Shown: one piece after another, positions 56,464 through 64,000 of the stretch
Layout: each line of letters starts with the position of its first letter
Numbering within the stretch: position 1 is the first letter of the stretch
Origin: CADEED01 sp035502995
Lineage (GTDB): Bacteria > Pseudomonadota > Gammaproteobacteria > Steroidobacterales > Steroidobacteraceae
DNA length: 64,000 nt
NCBI GenBank assembly: GCA_035502995.1
Contig: DATJTW010000076.1
Location: forward strand, 1-64,000
Direction: 5' to 3'
The notes under the pieces: model-generated
Told to the model about the DNA's origin: nothing
The model's input: only the letters and a program-made list of their open reading frames with translations
Database searches by the model: none
Made by a program: the position numbers and the translations under genes

Positions 56464-57664
56464 TCCCGCCCGCCGCGTGACGCGCGCCGTTCCGACGGCC
56501 GCGTCGGCTGCCGTGGCCGCGGCGCTGCTGTTGCTGGCCGCCTGCGGCAAGGAGCAGGGCGGTCCGCCGCCGCCGCCCGAAGTGGGCGTCATCACGATCG
56601 CGGCGCGCAAGGTCGACATCATCGACCAGCTGCCGGGCCGCACGACGGCGTTCCGCGTGGCCGAGGTGCGGCCGCAGGTCACGGGCATCGTGCAGAAGCG
56701 CCTGTTCTCCGAGGGCAGCGAGGTCAAGGCCGGGCAGCAGCTGTTCCAGATCGACGCCGGCAGCTACCGCGCCGCGTTGTCGTCGGCCGAGGCCGCGCTG
56801 AAGCGCGCCGAGGCCGCGGCCGTCACCGCCAAACTACTCGAGGAACGCTACGCGCCGCTGATCACCGCGAACGCGGTGTCGAAGCAGGAGAACGACGAGG
56901 CGATCGCGTCGCGCGCGCGCGCCGATGCCGACGTGGCCTCCGCGCGCGCGGCGGTCGAAGCCGCGCGCATCAACGTGGTGTACACCCAGCTGCTGTCGCC
57001 CATCACCGGACGCATCGGCCGCACGCTGGTCACCGAGGGCGCGCTGGTCACGTCCGGCCAGCAGGCCGCGCTGGCCACCGTGCAGCAGCTCGATCCCATC
57101 TACGTCGACATCACGCAGTCGTCGACCGACCTGTTGCGGCTGCAGCGCCAGCTCGCCAGCGGCGAGCTCGCGAAGATGGATGACAACCAGGCCGAGGTCG
57201 GATTGACGCTCGAGGACGGCAGCGTCTATGCCGAGCGCGGCCGGCTGAAGGTGTCCGAGGTGTCGGTGGATCCGGGCACGGGCTCGGTCACGCTGCGCGC
57301 CGTGTTCCCGAATCCGAAGCGCGAGCTGCTGCCCGGCATGTTCGTGCGCGCGACGCTGACGCGTGGCACGCGCCAGCAGGCGCTGCTCGTGCCGCAGCGT
57401 GGTGTCACGCGCAACACGAAGGGCGAGGCGACCGTTCTGCTGGTCGACGCCGAGAACAAGGTGGCGGAGAAGGTGGTCACCGCAGATCGCGCCATCGGCA
57501 ACGACTGGCTGATCACCGACGGCCTAGTCGCCGGCGATCGCGTCATCGTCGAGGGGCTGCAGAAGGCCAAGCCCGGCTCGCCGGTGAAGCCGGTGCCGGC
57601 CGGCGAGGCCCCGGCGAACGCCGCCCTGCAGGCGGACTCGTCGAAAGAAGTGGCCAAGCGCTAA
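56447..57664 (+). CDS. RND efflux periplasmic adaptor (membrane-fusion) lipoprotein
   Basis: This 405-residue AcrA/MexA-type protein has a lipoprotein signal ending in LAAC (Cys about residue 30). The lipoyl half-motifs are VTGIVQKRLFSEGSEVKAGQ and TGRIGRTLVTEGALV, flanking an alpha-hairpin (about 105-185). Beta-barrel and membrane-proximal domains follow (FPNPKRELLPGMFVRATL, ALLVPQRGVTRN). It bridges the RND pump to the outer-membrane channel. The three components and the MarR regulator are contiguous. Confidence 0.95.
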   Translation: MPNKNDPARRVTRAVPTAASAAVAAALLLLAACGKEQGGPPPPPEVGVITIAARKVDIIDQLPGRTTAFRVAEVRPQVTGIVQKRLFSEGSEVKAGQQLFQIDAGSYRAALSSAEAALKRAEAAAVTAKLLEERYAPLITANAVSKQENDEAIASRARADADVASARAAVEAARINVVYTQLLSPITGRIGRTLVTEGALVTSGQQAALATVQQLDPIYVDITQSSTDLLRLQRQLASGELAKMDDNQAEVGLTLEDGSVYAERGRLKVSEVSVDPGTGSVTLRAVFPNPKRELLPGMFVRATLTRGTRQQALLVPQRGVTRNTKGEATVLLVDAENKVAEKVVTADRAIGNDWLITDGLVAGDRVIVEGLQKAKPGSPVKPVPAGEAPANAALQADSSKEVAKR

Positions 57665-57679
57665 CAAGGGCGAGTCTCC

Positions 57680-60600
57680 ATGCTGTCGCGTTTCTTCATC
57701 GATCGGCCCATCTTCGCGTGGGTCATCGCGATCATCGTCATGATCGCCGGCACGGTCTCCGTGCTGAACCTGCCGATCCGCCAGTACCCGGCGATCGCGC
57801 CGCCGTCGGTCGGCATCAACGTGAACTACCCGGGCGCCTCCGCGCAGACGGTGCAGGACACGGTGATCCAGGTCATCGAGCAGGCGCTGAACGGCATCGA
57901 CAACCTCACGTACATCACGTCCGAGGCGAACTCGGACGGCTCCGCGACGATCACGCTGACGTTTGCGCAAGGCACGGTGCCCGACACCGCGCAGGTGCAG
58001 GTGCAGAACAAGCTGCAGACGGCGATGCCGCTGCTGCCCCAAGAGGTGCAGCAGTCCGGCATCCGCGTGAACAAGCCGGCGCGCAACTTCCTCGTCGTCA
58101 TGGGGTTCATCTCCGACGACGGCAGCATGAACAACGAGGACCTCGCCGACTACGTCGCGACGAACGTCCTCGATCCGCTGAACCGCACGCCCGGCGTCGG
58201 CGACGTCACGATGTTCGCGTCGCAGTACGCGATGCGCATCTGGCTCGATCCGGAGAAGCTCAACAACTTCGGCGTGACCACCGCCGACGTGGTCGCCGCG
58301 ATCCGCACGCAGAACGTGCAGGTCTCGGTGGGACAGATCGGCGGCCTGCCCGCGGCCGTCGGCCAGTCGATCACGGCCAGCATCATCGGGCCGACGCGCC
58401 TGTCGACCGCCGACCAGTTCCGCGACATCCTGCTGAAGGTGAACGCGGACGGCTCGCAGGTGCGCATCGGCGACGTGGCCCGCGTCGCGCTGAACAGCGA
58501 GAGCTACACGCGCGATACCAAGTACAACGGCAAACCCGCCGCCGGCGTCGCGATCCGCCTCGCGGCCGGGCAGAACGCGCTGGACACGGTCAACGCGATC
58601 CACGCGACCATCGACCGCCTGCGGCCGTTCTTCCCGCGCGGCTTCGAGGTCGTCTATCCACTCGACACGACGCCGTTCGTCAAGACGTCGATCCTCGAGG
58701 TCGTGAAGACGCTGGTCGAGGCGGTGGTGCTCGTGTTCCTGGTGATGTTCCTGTTCCTGCAGAACGCGCGGGCGACGCTGATTCCGACGATCGCGGTCCC
58801 GATCGTGCTGCTCGGCACGTTCGGCATCCTCGCGGCGTTCGGCTTCTCCATCAACACGCTGACGATGTTCGGCATGGCGCTGGCCATCGGCCTGCTGGTC
58901 GACGACGCCATCGTCGTCGTCGAGAACGTCGAACGCGTGATGGCCGAGGAAGGCCTGCCGCCACGCGAAGCCACGCGCAAGTCGATGGACCAGATCACGG
59001 GCGCGCTGGTCGCGATCGCGCTGGTGCTGGCCGCGGTGTTCGTGCCGATGGCGTTCTTCGGCGGCTCGATCGGCGTCATCTACCGGCAGTTCTCGATCAC
59101 ACTGGTCTCGGCGATGGGCCTGTCCGTGCTGGTCGCGTTGATCCTGACGCCGGCGCTGTGCGCGACGATCCTGAAGCCGTTGCCGCCGTCCGGACACGTC
59201 GAGCACAAGGGCTTCTTCAAGTGGTTCAACACGAAGTTCGACGAGGGCCGCGACCTGCACGAGCGCGGGCTGGCCGCGATGCTGCGTCGTTCCGGCCGCT
59301 CGATGCTGGTGTACCTCGGCATCGTCGTCGTCATGGCCGCGCTGTTCACGCGCATCCCGAGCTCGTTCCTGCCGGCCGAAGACCCGGGCTTCATGTACGG
59401 CCAGGTGCAGACGCCGCCGGGCGCCTCGAAGGAACGCACATGGGCCGTGCTCGACCAGGCGCAGAAATACCTCATCGAGCAGGAGAAGGACGCGGTCGAA
59501 GGCGTGCTGACCGTGAACGGCTTCAACTTCGCCGGCCCCGGCCAGAACTCCGGCCTGCTGTTCATCAAGCTGCGTGACTGGGACGAGCGCAAGAAGAGCG
59601 AGCTGTCGGTGGGCGCGTTGTTAGGGCGCGCCAACAAGTACTTCGGCGCCATCAAGGACGCGAACGTCATCGCGGTGCCGCCGCCGGCCGTGCTCGAGCT
59701 CGGCAACACCGCGGGCTTCGACCTGATGCTGCAGAACCGCGGCGGGTTGAGTCACGACGACTTCCTCGCCGCCCGCAACCAGCTGCTCGGCATGGCCGCC
59801 CAGAATCCGCTGCTGGTCGGCGTGCGTCCGAACGGCGTCGAAGACGCGCCGCAGTTCAAGCTCGACATCGACCGCGAGAAGGCGAGTGCGCTCGGCGTCT
59901 CGATCGCCGACATCAACTCGACGCTGCAGACCGGCTGGGCGTCCACCTACGTCAACGACTTCATCGACCGCGGCCGCGTGAAACGCGTGTACGTGCAGGG
60001 CGAGCCGAATTCGCGCATGCAGCCCGACGATCTCAACCGCTGGTACGTGCGCAACAAGGATGGCGCGATGGTGCCGTTCTCCGCGTTCGGCAAGGGCGAG
60101 TGGACGTACGGCGCGCAGAAGCTGGTGCGTTACAACGGCGTGCCCGCGTACAACATCCAGGGCGGCCCCGCGCCCGGCCGCAGCTCCGGCGAAGCGATGC
60201 GCGCGATGGAAGACATGATCGCCAAACTACCGGCTGGCGTCGGCCTCGAGTGGAACGGCCTGTCGTACGAGGAGAAGGCGTCCGGCTCGCAGGCGCCGCT
60301 GCTGTACGCGTTGTCGCTGATCATCGTGTTCCTGTGTCTCGCGGCGCTGTACGAGAGCTGGTCGATCCCGGCGACGGTGCTGCTGGTCGTGCCGCTGGGC
60401 GTGCTCGGTGCCGTCCTCGCGACGCTGGCGCGCAGCCTGACCAACGATGCGTATTTCCAGGTCGGCTTGCTGGTCACGATCGGCCTGGCCGCGAAGAGCG
60501 CCATCCTGATCGTCGAATTCGCGAAGGAGAACTTCGACCACGGCATGGACCTGGTCGAAGCGGTGATGCATGCGACGAAGCAGCGACTGCGCCCCATCCT

Positions 60601-60841
60601 CATGACGTCGCTGGCGTTCATGGCGGGCGTCATGCCGCTGGCCATCTCGTCCGGCGCCGGCTCCGGCGCGCAGCACGCGGTGGGCACGGGCGTCATCGGC
60701 GGCATGCTGGCATCCACGTTCCTCGCCGTGTTCTTCGTTCCCGTGTTCTTCGTCGTGATCCTGCGGCGCTTCAAGGTGAAGCCGACCGTCATGAAGATCG
60801 ACGAGACGCCGGCCGACACGCCGTACGCGAGCACCACATGA
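57680..60841 (+). CDS. RND multidrug efflux transporter (AcrB/MexB-type, HAE1)
   Basis: This 1053-residue inner-membrane proton/drug antiporter starts MLSRFFIDRPIFAWVIAI, the classic HAE1 beginning. It has 12 membrane helices and two large periplasmic domains. The proton-relay Asp pair lies in GLLVDDAIVVVENVERVM (Asp408-Asp409) and the relay Lys in IGLAAKSAILIVEFAKE. Length and motifs match AcrB/MexB. It works as a trimer with the adaptor and the channel encoded on either side, exporting hydrophobic drugs or solvents. Its TGA overlaps the channel gene's ATG. Confidence 0.97.
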   Translation: MLSRFFIDRPIFAWVIAIIVMIAGTVSVLNLPIRQYPAIAPPSVGINVNYPGASAQTVQDTVIQVIEQALNGIDNLTYITSEANSDGSATITLTFAQGTVPDTAQVQVQNKLQTAMPLLPQEVQQSGIRVNKPARNFLVVMGFISDDGSMNNEDLADYVATNVLDPLNRTPGVGDVTMFASQYAMRIWLDPEKLNNFGVTTADVVAAIRTQNVQVSVGQIGGLPAAVGQSITASIIGPTRLSTADQFRDILLKVNADGSQVRIGDVARVALNSESYTRDTKYNGKPAAGVAIRLAAGQNALDTVNAIHATIDRLRPFFPRGFEVVYPLDTTPFVKTSILEVVKTLVEAVVLVFLVMFLFLQNARATLIPTIAVPIVLLGTFGILAAFGFSINTLTMFGMALAIGLLVDDAIVVVENVERVMAEEGLPPREATRKSMDQITGALVAIALVLAAVFVPMAFFGGSIGVIYRQFSITLVSAMGLSVLVALILTPALCATILKPLPPSGHVEHKGFFKWFNTKFDEGRDLHERGLAAMLRRSGRSMLVYLGIVVVMAALFTRIPSSFLPAEDPGFMYGQVQTPPGASKERTWAVLDQAQKYLIEQEKDAVEGVLTVNGFNFAGPGQNSGLLFIKLRDWDERKKSELSVGALLGRANKYFGAIKDANVIAVPPPAVLELGNTAGFDLMLQNRGGLSHDDFLAARNQLLGMAAQNPLLVGVRPNGVEDAPQFKLDIDREKASALGVSIADINSTLQTGWASTYVNDFIDRGRVKRVYVQGEPNSRMQPDDLNRWYVRNKDGAMVPFSAFGKGEWTYGAQKLVRYNGVPAYNIQGGPAPGRSSGEAMRAMEDMIAKLPAGVGLEWNGLSYEEKASGSQAPLLYALSLIIVFLCLAALYESWSIPATVLLVVPLGVLGAVLATLARSLTNDAYFQVGLLVTIGLAAKSAILIVEFAKENFDHGMDLVEAVMHATKQRLRPILMTSLAFMAGVMPLAISSGAGSGAQHAVGTGVIGGMLASTFLAVFFVPVFFVVILRRFKVKPTVMKIDETPADTPYASTT

Positions 60842-62250
60842 ACCGTCCGATTCGTCTATCTACCCTGGCGCTGGCCGCGTCGTTGAGCGCCTGCACGCTG
60901 GCGCCGCGTTACCACCAGCCGGCGTCGCCCACGGCCGCGGAATACGAGAACGTCGCCACGCCGGGCGCGCGGCAGACCGCCGCCGTGCCGGCCGCCGACG
61001 TGTCGTGGAACGAGTTCTTCCCGGACGCCGAGCTGCAGCAGCTGCTGACGCGGGCGCTGGCGAACAACCGCGACCTGCGCATCGCGACGCTGAACGTCGA
61101 GGCGGCGCGCGCGCAGTACCGCATCCGCCGCGCGGATCTCGTGCCGTCGATCGACGCGGTGGGGCAGGCCAACAACAACCGCACGCCGGCGTCGCTGTCG
61201 CAGACCGGCGAAAGCGAGCTGACGCGCACGTATTCGGCCGGGCTCGGCGTCTCCGCGTTCGAGCTCGATCTGTTCGGCCGCGTGCGCTCGCTGCGCAAGG
61301 CGGCGCTCGAGGACTACTTCGCGATCGAGGAGAACCGCAACGCCGCGCAGCTGGCGCTGGTCTCCGAGGTGGCGAATGCCTGGCTGACGCTGATCGCGGA
61401 TCGCGAACTGCTGCGTCTCGCCGAGGAGACGCGCGACAGCCAGCACAAGTCGTTCGATCTCACGAAGCTGCGTTTCGATTCGGGCGTATCGAGCGAGGTC
61501 GACCTCGCGCGGTCGGAAACCGCGTGGCGCCAGGCGGAGATCGACATCGCCGCGCAGACGCGCCGTGTCGCGCAGGACCGCAATGCGCTGTCGCTGCTGG
61601 TCGGCGAGCCGCTGCCGGCGGAGACGGGTGCCGGCGAACACGCGATCGACGCGCAGACGTTCGACAAGGAACTGCCCGCCGGCCTGCCGGCCGAGCTGTT
61701 GACGCGCCGCCCGGACATCCGCGCGGCCGAGCACAGTCTGAAGGCCGCGAATGCCGACATCGGCGCCGCGCGCGCCGCGTTCTTCCCCAGCATCAGCCTC
61801 ACCGGCTTCTACGGCAACGCGAGCGACGACCTGTCCGAGCTGTTCCAGACCGGGCACACGAGCTGGAGCTTCACGCCGCAGATCCGCCTGCCCATCTTCA
61901 ACGGCGGCGCGAACATCGCCGGGCTCAACCTCGCCAACGCGCGCAAGCGCATCGAGATCGCGCGGTACGAGCAGTCGATCCAGATCGCGTTCCGCGAGGT
62001 CGCGGACGCGCTGGTGGCGCGCGCGACGTTCCAGGACCAGCTGAAGGCGCAGGAAGCGCTGACGCGCGCCAGCGAGTCCAGCTACAAGCTGGCCGACGTG
62101 CGGTACCGCGGCGGCGTCGACAGTTATCTCGGTGCGCTGATCGCGCAGCGGGATTACTACTCGGCGCAGCGCGCGCTGATCGAGACGCGCCTCGCCGGCG
62201 CCAGCAACCTCGTGTCGCTGTACACGGCGCTCGGCGGCGGCTGGAAGTAG
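60838..62250 (+). CDS. RND outer-membrane channel lipoprotein (NodT/OprM family)
   Basis: This 470-residue protein has a lipoprotein signal ending in LSAC (Cys about residue 19). The two repeated OEP halves of long helices and barrel strands show FELDLFGRVRSLRKAALED, SEVANAWLTLIADREL, LLTRRPDIRAAEHSL, FFPSISLTGFYG and RLPIFNGGANIAGLNLA. It overlaps the pump gene by 4 bases (ATGA) and completes the tripartite system. Confidence 0.95.
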   Translation: MNRPIRLSTLALAASLSACTLAPRYHQPASPTAAEYENVATPGARQTAAVPAADVSWNEFFPDAELQQLLTRALANNRDLRIATLNVEAARAQYRIRRADLVPSIDAVGQANNNRTPASLSQTGESELTRTYSAGLGVSAFELDLFGRVRSLRKAALEDYFAIEENRNAAQLALVSEVANAWLTLIADRELLRLAEETRDSQHKSFDLTKLRFDSGVSSEVDLARSETAWRQAEIDIAAQTRRVAQDRNALSLLVGEPLPAETGAGEHAIDAQTFDKELPAGLPAELLTRRPDIRAAEHSLKAANADIGAARAAFFPSISLTGFYGNASDDLSELFQTGHTSWSFTPQIRLPIFNGGANIAGLNLANARKRIEIARYEQSIQIAFREVADALVARATFQDQLKAQEALTRASESSYKLADVRYRGGVDSYLGALIAQRDYYSAQRALIETRLAGASNLVSLYTALGGGWK

Positions 62251-62353
62251 CCGGCGGGAAAAAGTCACAGTTCGCGCGGCGCGGGCCCCGCCCGGTTCCC
62301 GCCGCGCGTTTGCGATCTGTAAAAAGGCGCCTCGTTTTCCGAGGGGCTTCGCC

Positions 62354-63103
62354 ATGCGTTTCGTCGCCGCTGCTTTCTGCTCGCTGACCTTGTTTGCCGG
62401 CATGGCTCGTGGCCAATCCGCGCCGAACCCGGCCGCCAACGACCAGCTCGCCCTGGCGATCGCCAAGGACAGTGCCGCCGCGGCGCAGGCCGCGCTCGAC
62501 GCCGGCGCCGACATCAACGCCAATCTCGGCGAAGGCCGCACGCCGCTGATCACGGCGGTGATGATGGTCAAACCCGAGGCCGTGAAGTTCCTGCTCGAGC
62601 ACGGCGCGGATCCGAACAGGACCGCGGATGACGGCGCGGTCGGCAACGCGTTGTCCGCCGCGTTCTTCGCGATGTCCGGCGTCGCGATCACGCGCCGCGG
62701 CGACGAGGACTACGTCAACGAACGCCGCGCGAAGGCGCTCGAATCGCTGCGCCTCGTCGCGGCGCGGAAGCCGGATTTCGACGTGCTGGTCTCGCGCGGC
62801 CCGACGCGCCTCAGCCCGCTGATGATCGCGGCGGATGCGGGCGTCGCCGATGCAGTGAAGATCCTGCTGGATGCCGGCGCGTCGCCGAATTTCGTCAACG
62901 GCGGCAGGTATTCCGCGCTCGACTATGCGGTCGATCGCGCGCCGGGCTGGTCGCCGACGCCGGCGGCGGAGCGACTCGAGGTGGTCAAACTATTGTTGGC
63001 CGCGGGGGCGCAGACGAAGAAGGTCGGCGCGGACAAGCTGAGTCCGCTCGAGCGGGCACGCAAGGCGGCCAATACAGAAGCGGTCGCGTTGTTGTCGAAG
63101 TAG
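62354..63103 (+). CDS. Exported ankyrin-repeat protein
   Basis: This 249-residue protein has a signal peptide (about 1-22, ...FAGMARGQ). Ankyrin repeats include ALDAGADINANLGEGRTPL, KFLLEHGADPNRTADDG, LSPLMIAADAGVADAVKIL and VVKLLLAAGAQTKKVG. Ankyrin proteins bind other proteins; secreted bacterial ones often protect from or regulate periplasmic enzymes. A weak CCTCG/CGAGG hairpin (62330-62344) lies just before the start. No partner is evident nearby. Confidence 0.85.
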   Translation: MRFVAAAFCSLTLFAGMARGQSAPNPAANDQLALAIAKDSAAAAQAALDAGADINANLGEGRTPLITAVMMVKPEAVKFLLEHGADPNRTADDGAVGNALSAAFFAMSGVAITRRGDEDYVNERRAKALESLRLVAARKPDFDVLVSRGPTRLSPLMIAADAGVADAVKILLDAGASPNFVNGGRYSALDYAVDRAPGWSPTPAAERLEVVKLLLAAGAQTKKVGADKLSPLERARKAANTEAVALLSK

Positions 63104-63127
63104 GGCGGACTGGCGCAAGCTCTCGCC

Positions 63128-63601
63128 ATGCGCCTCGAAGAGCTGCGGCCGGTGGACCTGGAGACGAACCCAGTTTGGGAGTTCGATCTCGGGGAAGGGA
63201 GCGACGAAACCGCTATCTGTCCGGTTGCGGATGTTCCCGTTGGTCATCTCGAAGGCCGTTTCGTCGGTACGCGCGTCGTTCTCGTTGATGGTCAGCAAGT
63301 TTGGGCGATCTTGGGAAACGTGACGCCTGACGATCACCGGCTGACCCAGCATTTTCTGATGCTCTCGATCGAGCGCAATGGAACGTGGTTTCATCTCGCG
63401 CGCTACCATGATCACGACTACGAGCGGAATGGTCCGGCGGCTCTCGCCGTATTTCTCGATCGGGAGATCAGCTCGGTATTTCCGATTTCCTACGACATCC
63501 GAGATGTCGTCGCAGGTGGCGTCGCGCTGCGCGGGGAGATTCGTGCCGAGCCTTCCGAGCGGCTCAGCCGATCTGAACTGATCGCTCTGGCAGTACCTTA
63601 G
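63128..63601 (+). CDS. Small protein of unknown function, lower GC
   Basis: This 157-residue acidic soluble protein begins MRLEELRPVDLETNPVWEF and contains FLMLSIERNGTWFHLARYHD and VFLDREISSVFPISYDI. I do not recognise the family. It has no signal peptide or membrane helix. Codons ending in T or A (GTT, CTT, CGT, GAT) are clearly more frequent than in its neighbours, so it may have been acquired. Size, acidity and isolation resemble immunity proteins of toxin systems, but no toxin gene is seen. The stop interlocks with the convergent gene's stop (TTAG). Confidence 0.65.
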   Translation: MRLEELRPVDLETNPVWEFDLGEGSDETAICPVADVPVGHLEGRFVGTRVVLVDGQQVWAILGNVTPDDHRLTQHFLMLSIERNGTWFHLARYHDHDYERNGPAALAVFLDREISSVFPISYDIRDVVAGGVALRGEIRAEPSERLSRSELIALAVP

Positions 63602-64000
63602 TAACCCAACGCCAGCCCCGTGTTCCGCCGCGGATCCACCGCGCCGTAGAACCGGTTGTCCCCCGACGGCGGCAGGTTCAATCCCGGTTCCCCGATCAGG
63701 ATCGCCGCGATGTGGTTCTCCGGCTGCGGCTGCGTGAGCTTGTGCCCCATGCCGGCGAGGATCTCGCGCGTATCGGCGCTCAGCGCGTACTTCTCCACCG
63801 ACGTCTCCTCCGGCAACCACTGCTGGTGGATGCGCGGCGCCGCCGCGGCCTCCTGGATGTCCATGCCGTAGTCGATCACGTTGATCATCGTGTGCAGCAC
63901 CGCGGTGATGATGCGGCTGCCGCCCGGCGTGCCGACGATCATCCACGGTTTGCCGTTCTTGTTGACGATGGTCGGCGTCATCGACGACAGGGGCCGCTTG
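63598..64000 (-). CDS. ggt: Gamma-glutamyltranspeptidase, C-terminal part
   Basis: The frame is open to the window end, so only the last 133 residues are present. RPLSSMTPTIV, VGTPGGSRIITAVLHTMIN and EAAAAPRIHQQWLPEETS are hallmark stretches of the small subunit; the TPGGSRI loop helps form the oxyanion hole. The enzyme cleaves gamma-glutamyl bonds of glutathione and transfers or hydrolyses the group. The self-cleavage Thr and the signal peptide lie outside the window. Confidence 0.93.
   Translation of the reverse strand, partial: KRPLSSMTPTIVNKNGKPWMIVGTPGGSRIITAVLHTMINVIDYGMDIQEAAAAPRIHQQWLPEETSVEKYALSADTREILAGMGHKLTQPQPENHIAAILIGEPGLNLPPSGDNRFYGAVDPRRNTGLALGY

Noticed and set aside
57524..59260. 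Open frame antisense to the RND pump
   Set aside because: Arg/Asp/His-rich shadow without motifs; the pump gene on the other strand is unambiguous.

Overview
The window is very GC-rich, gene-dense chromosomal DNA from a Gram-negative bacterium. It carries a two-partner secretion pair, BamA, an RND efflux pump, ExbB/ExbD/TonB, a porin and lipoprotein signal peptides. GlyGly-CTERM and VPLPx-CTERM sorting tails together with the DUF1800/DUF1501 pair suggest a gammaproteobacterium, perhaps near Steroidobacteraceae or Xanthomonadales. No rRNA or tRNA gene was seen, so this placement is an inference.

Region 1 (1-21945) is a surface and secretion block, all on the + strand. It starts with the end of a TPR protein, then a secreted five-repeat protein with a GlyGly-CTERM-like tail, a VPLPP-type sorted protein and a PstS-like exported binding protein that ends at a clear terminator. 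After the terminator come a TpsB transporter, a 3304-residue TpsA exoprotein, an ExbB fused to periplasmic DUF2341 and LamG-like domains, ExbD, a TonB-like protein, a porin and a secreted coiled-coil protein. The tight spacing suggests one machine: a giant surface protein with its own proton-motive-force-driven apparatus and porin. This is my main candidate for an undescribed system.

Region 2 (21946-29309) begins with a 424-base non-coding stretch full of inverted repeats. It continues with a PhzF-like epimerase, a PLP enzyme of the cystathionine gamma-synthase family, a double GFA-domain protein, two small paralogous coiled-coil genes, an ECF sigma factor operon and an OmpR-type regulator.

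Region 3 (29310-38908) holds a stand-alone bamA, a DUF4397 lipoprotein, a kaiC-kaiB-kaiB-hybrid kinase operon whose genes all overlap, a serine hydrolase and an Lrp-type regulator.

Region 4 (38909-55386) is mostly metabolic: metF-metH, a DUF1080 protein, a half-size DMT protein, an amidohydrolase with a pirin, an AHSA1 protein, a frameshifted dihaem cytochrome c, a 3-methyladenine glycosylase, a thioredoxin-like protein, DUF1800/DUF1501 proteins, an MFS transporter and its LysR regulator.

Region 5 (55387-64000) has an internally deleted isochorismatase-family gene, a MarR-regulated tripartite RND efflux operon with a recognisable operator, an ankyrin protein, an unknown small protein of lower GC, and the end of a gamma-glutamyltranspeptidase gene.

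Four copies of a ~43-bp palindromic repeat (TAATGGGGACAGTCCCC...) occur as two inverted pairs. Every copy begins exactly at the TAA stop codon of a neighbouring gene, and each pair encloses two genes. The copies look like ends of small cassettes or REP-like elements.
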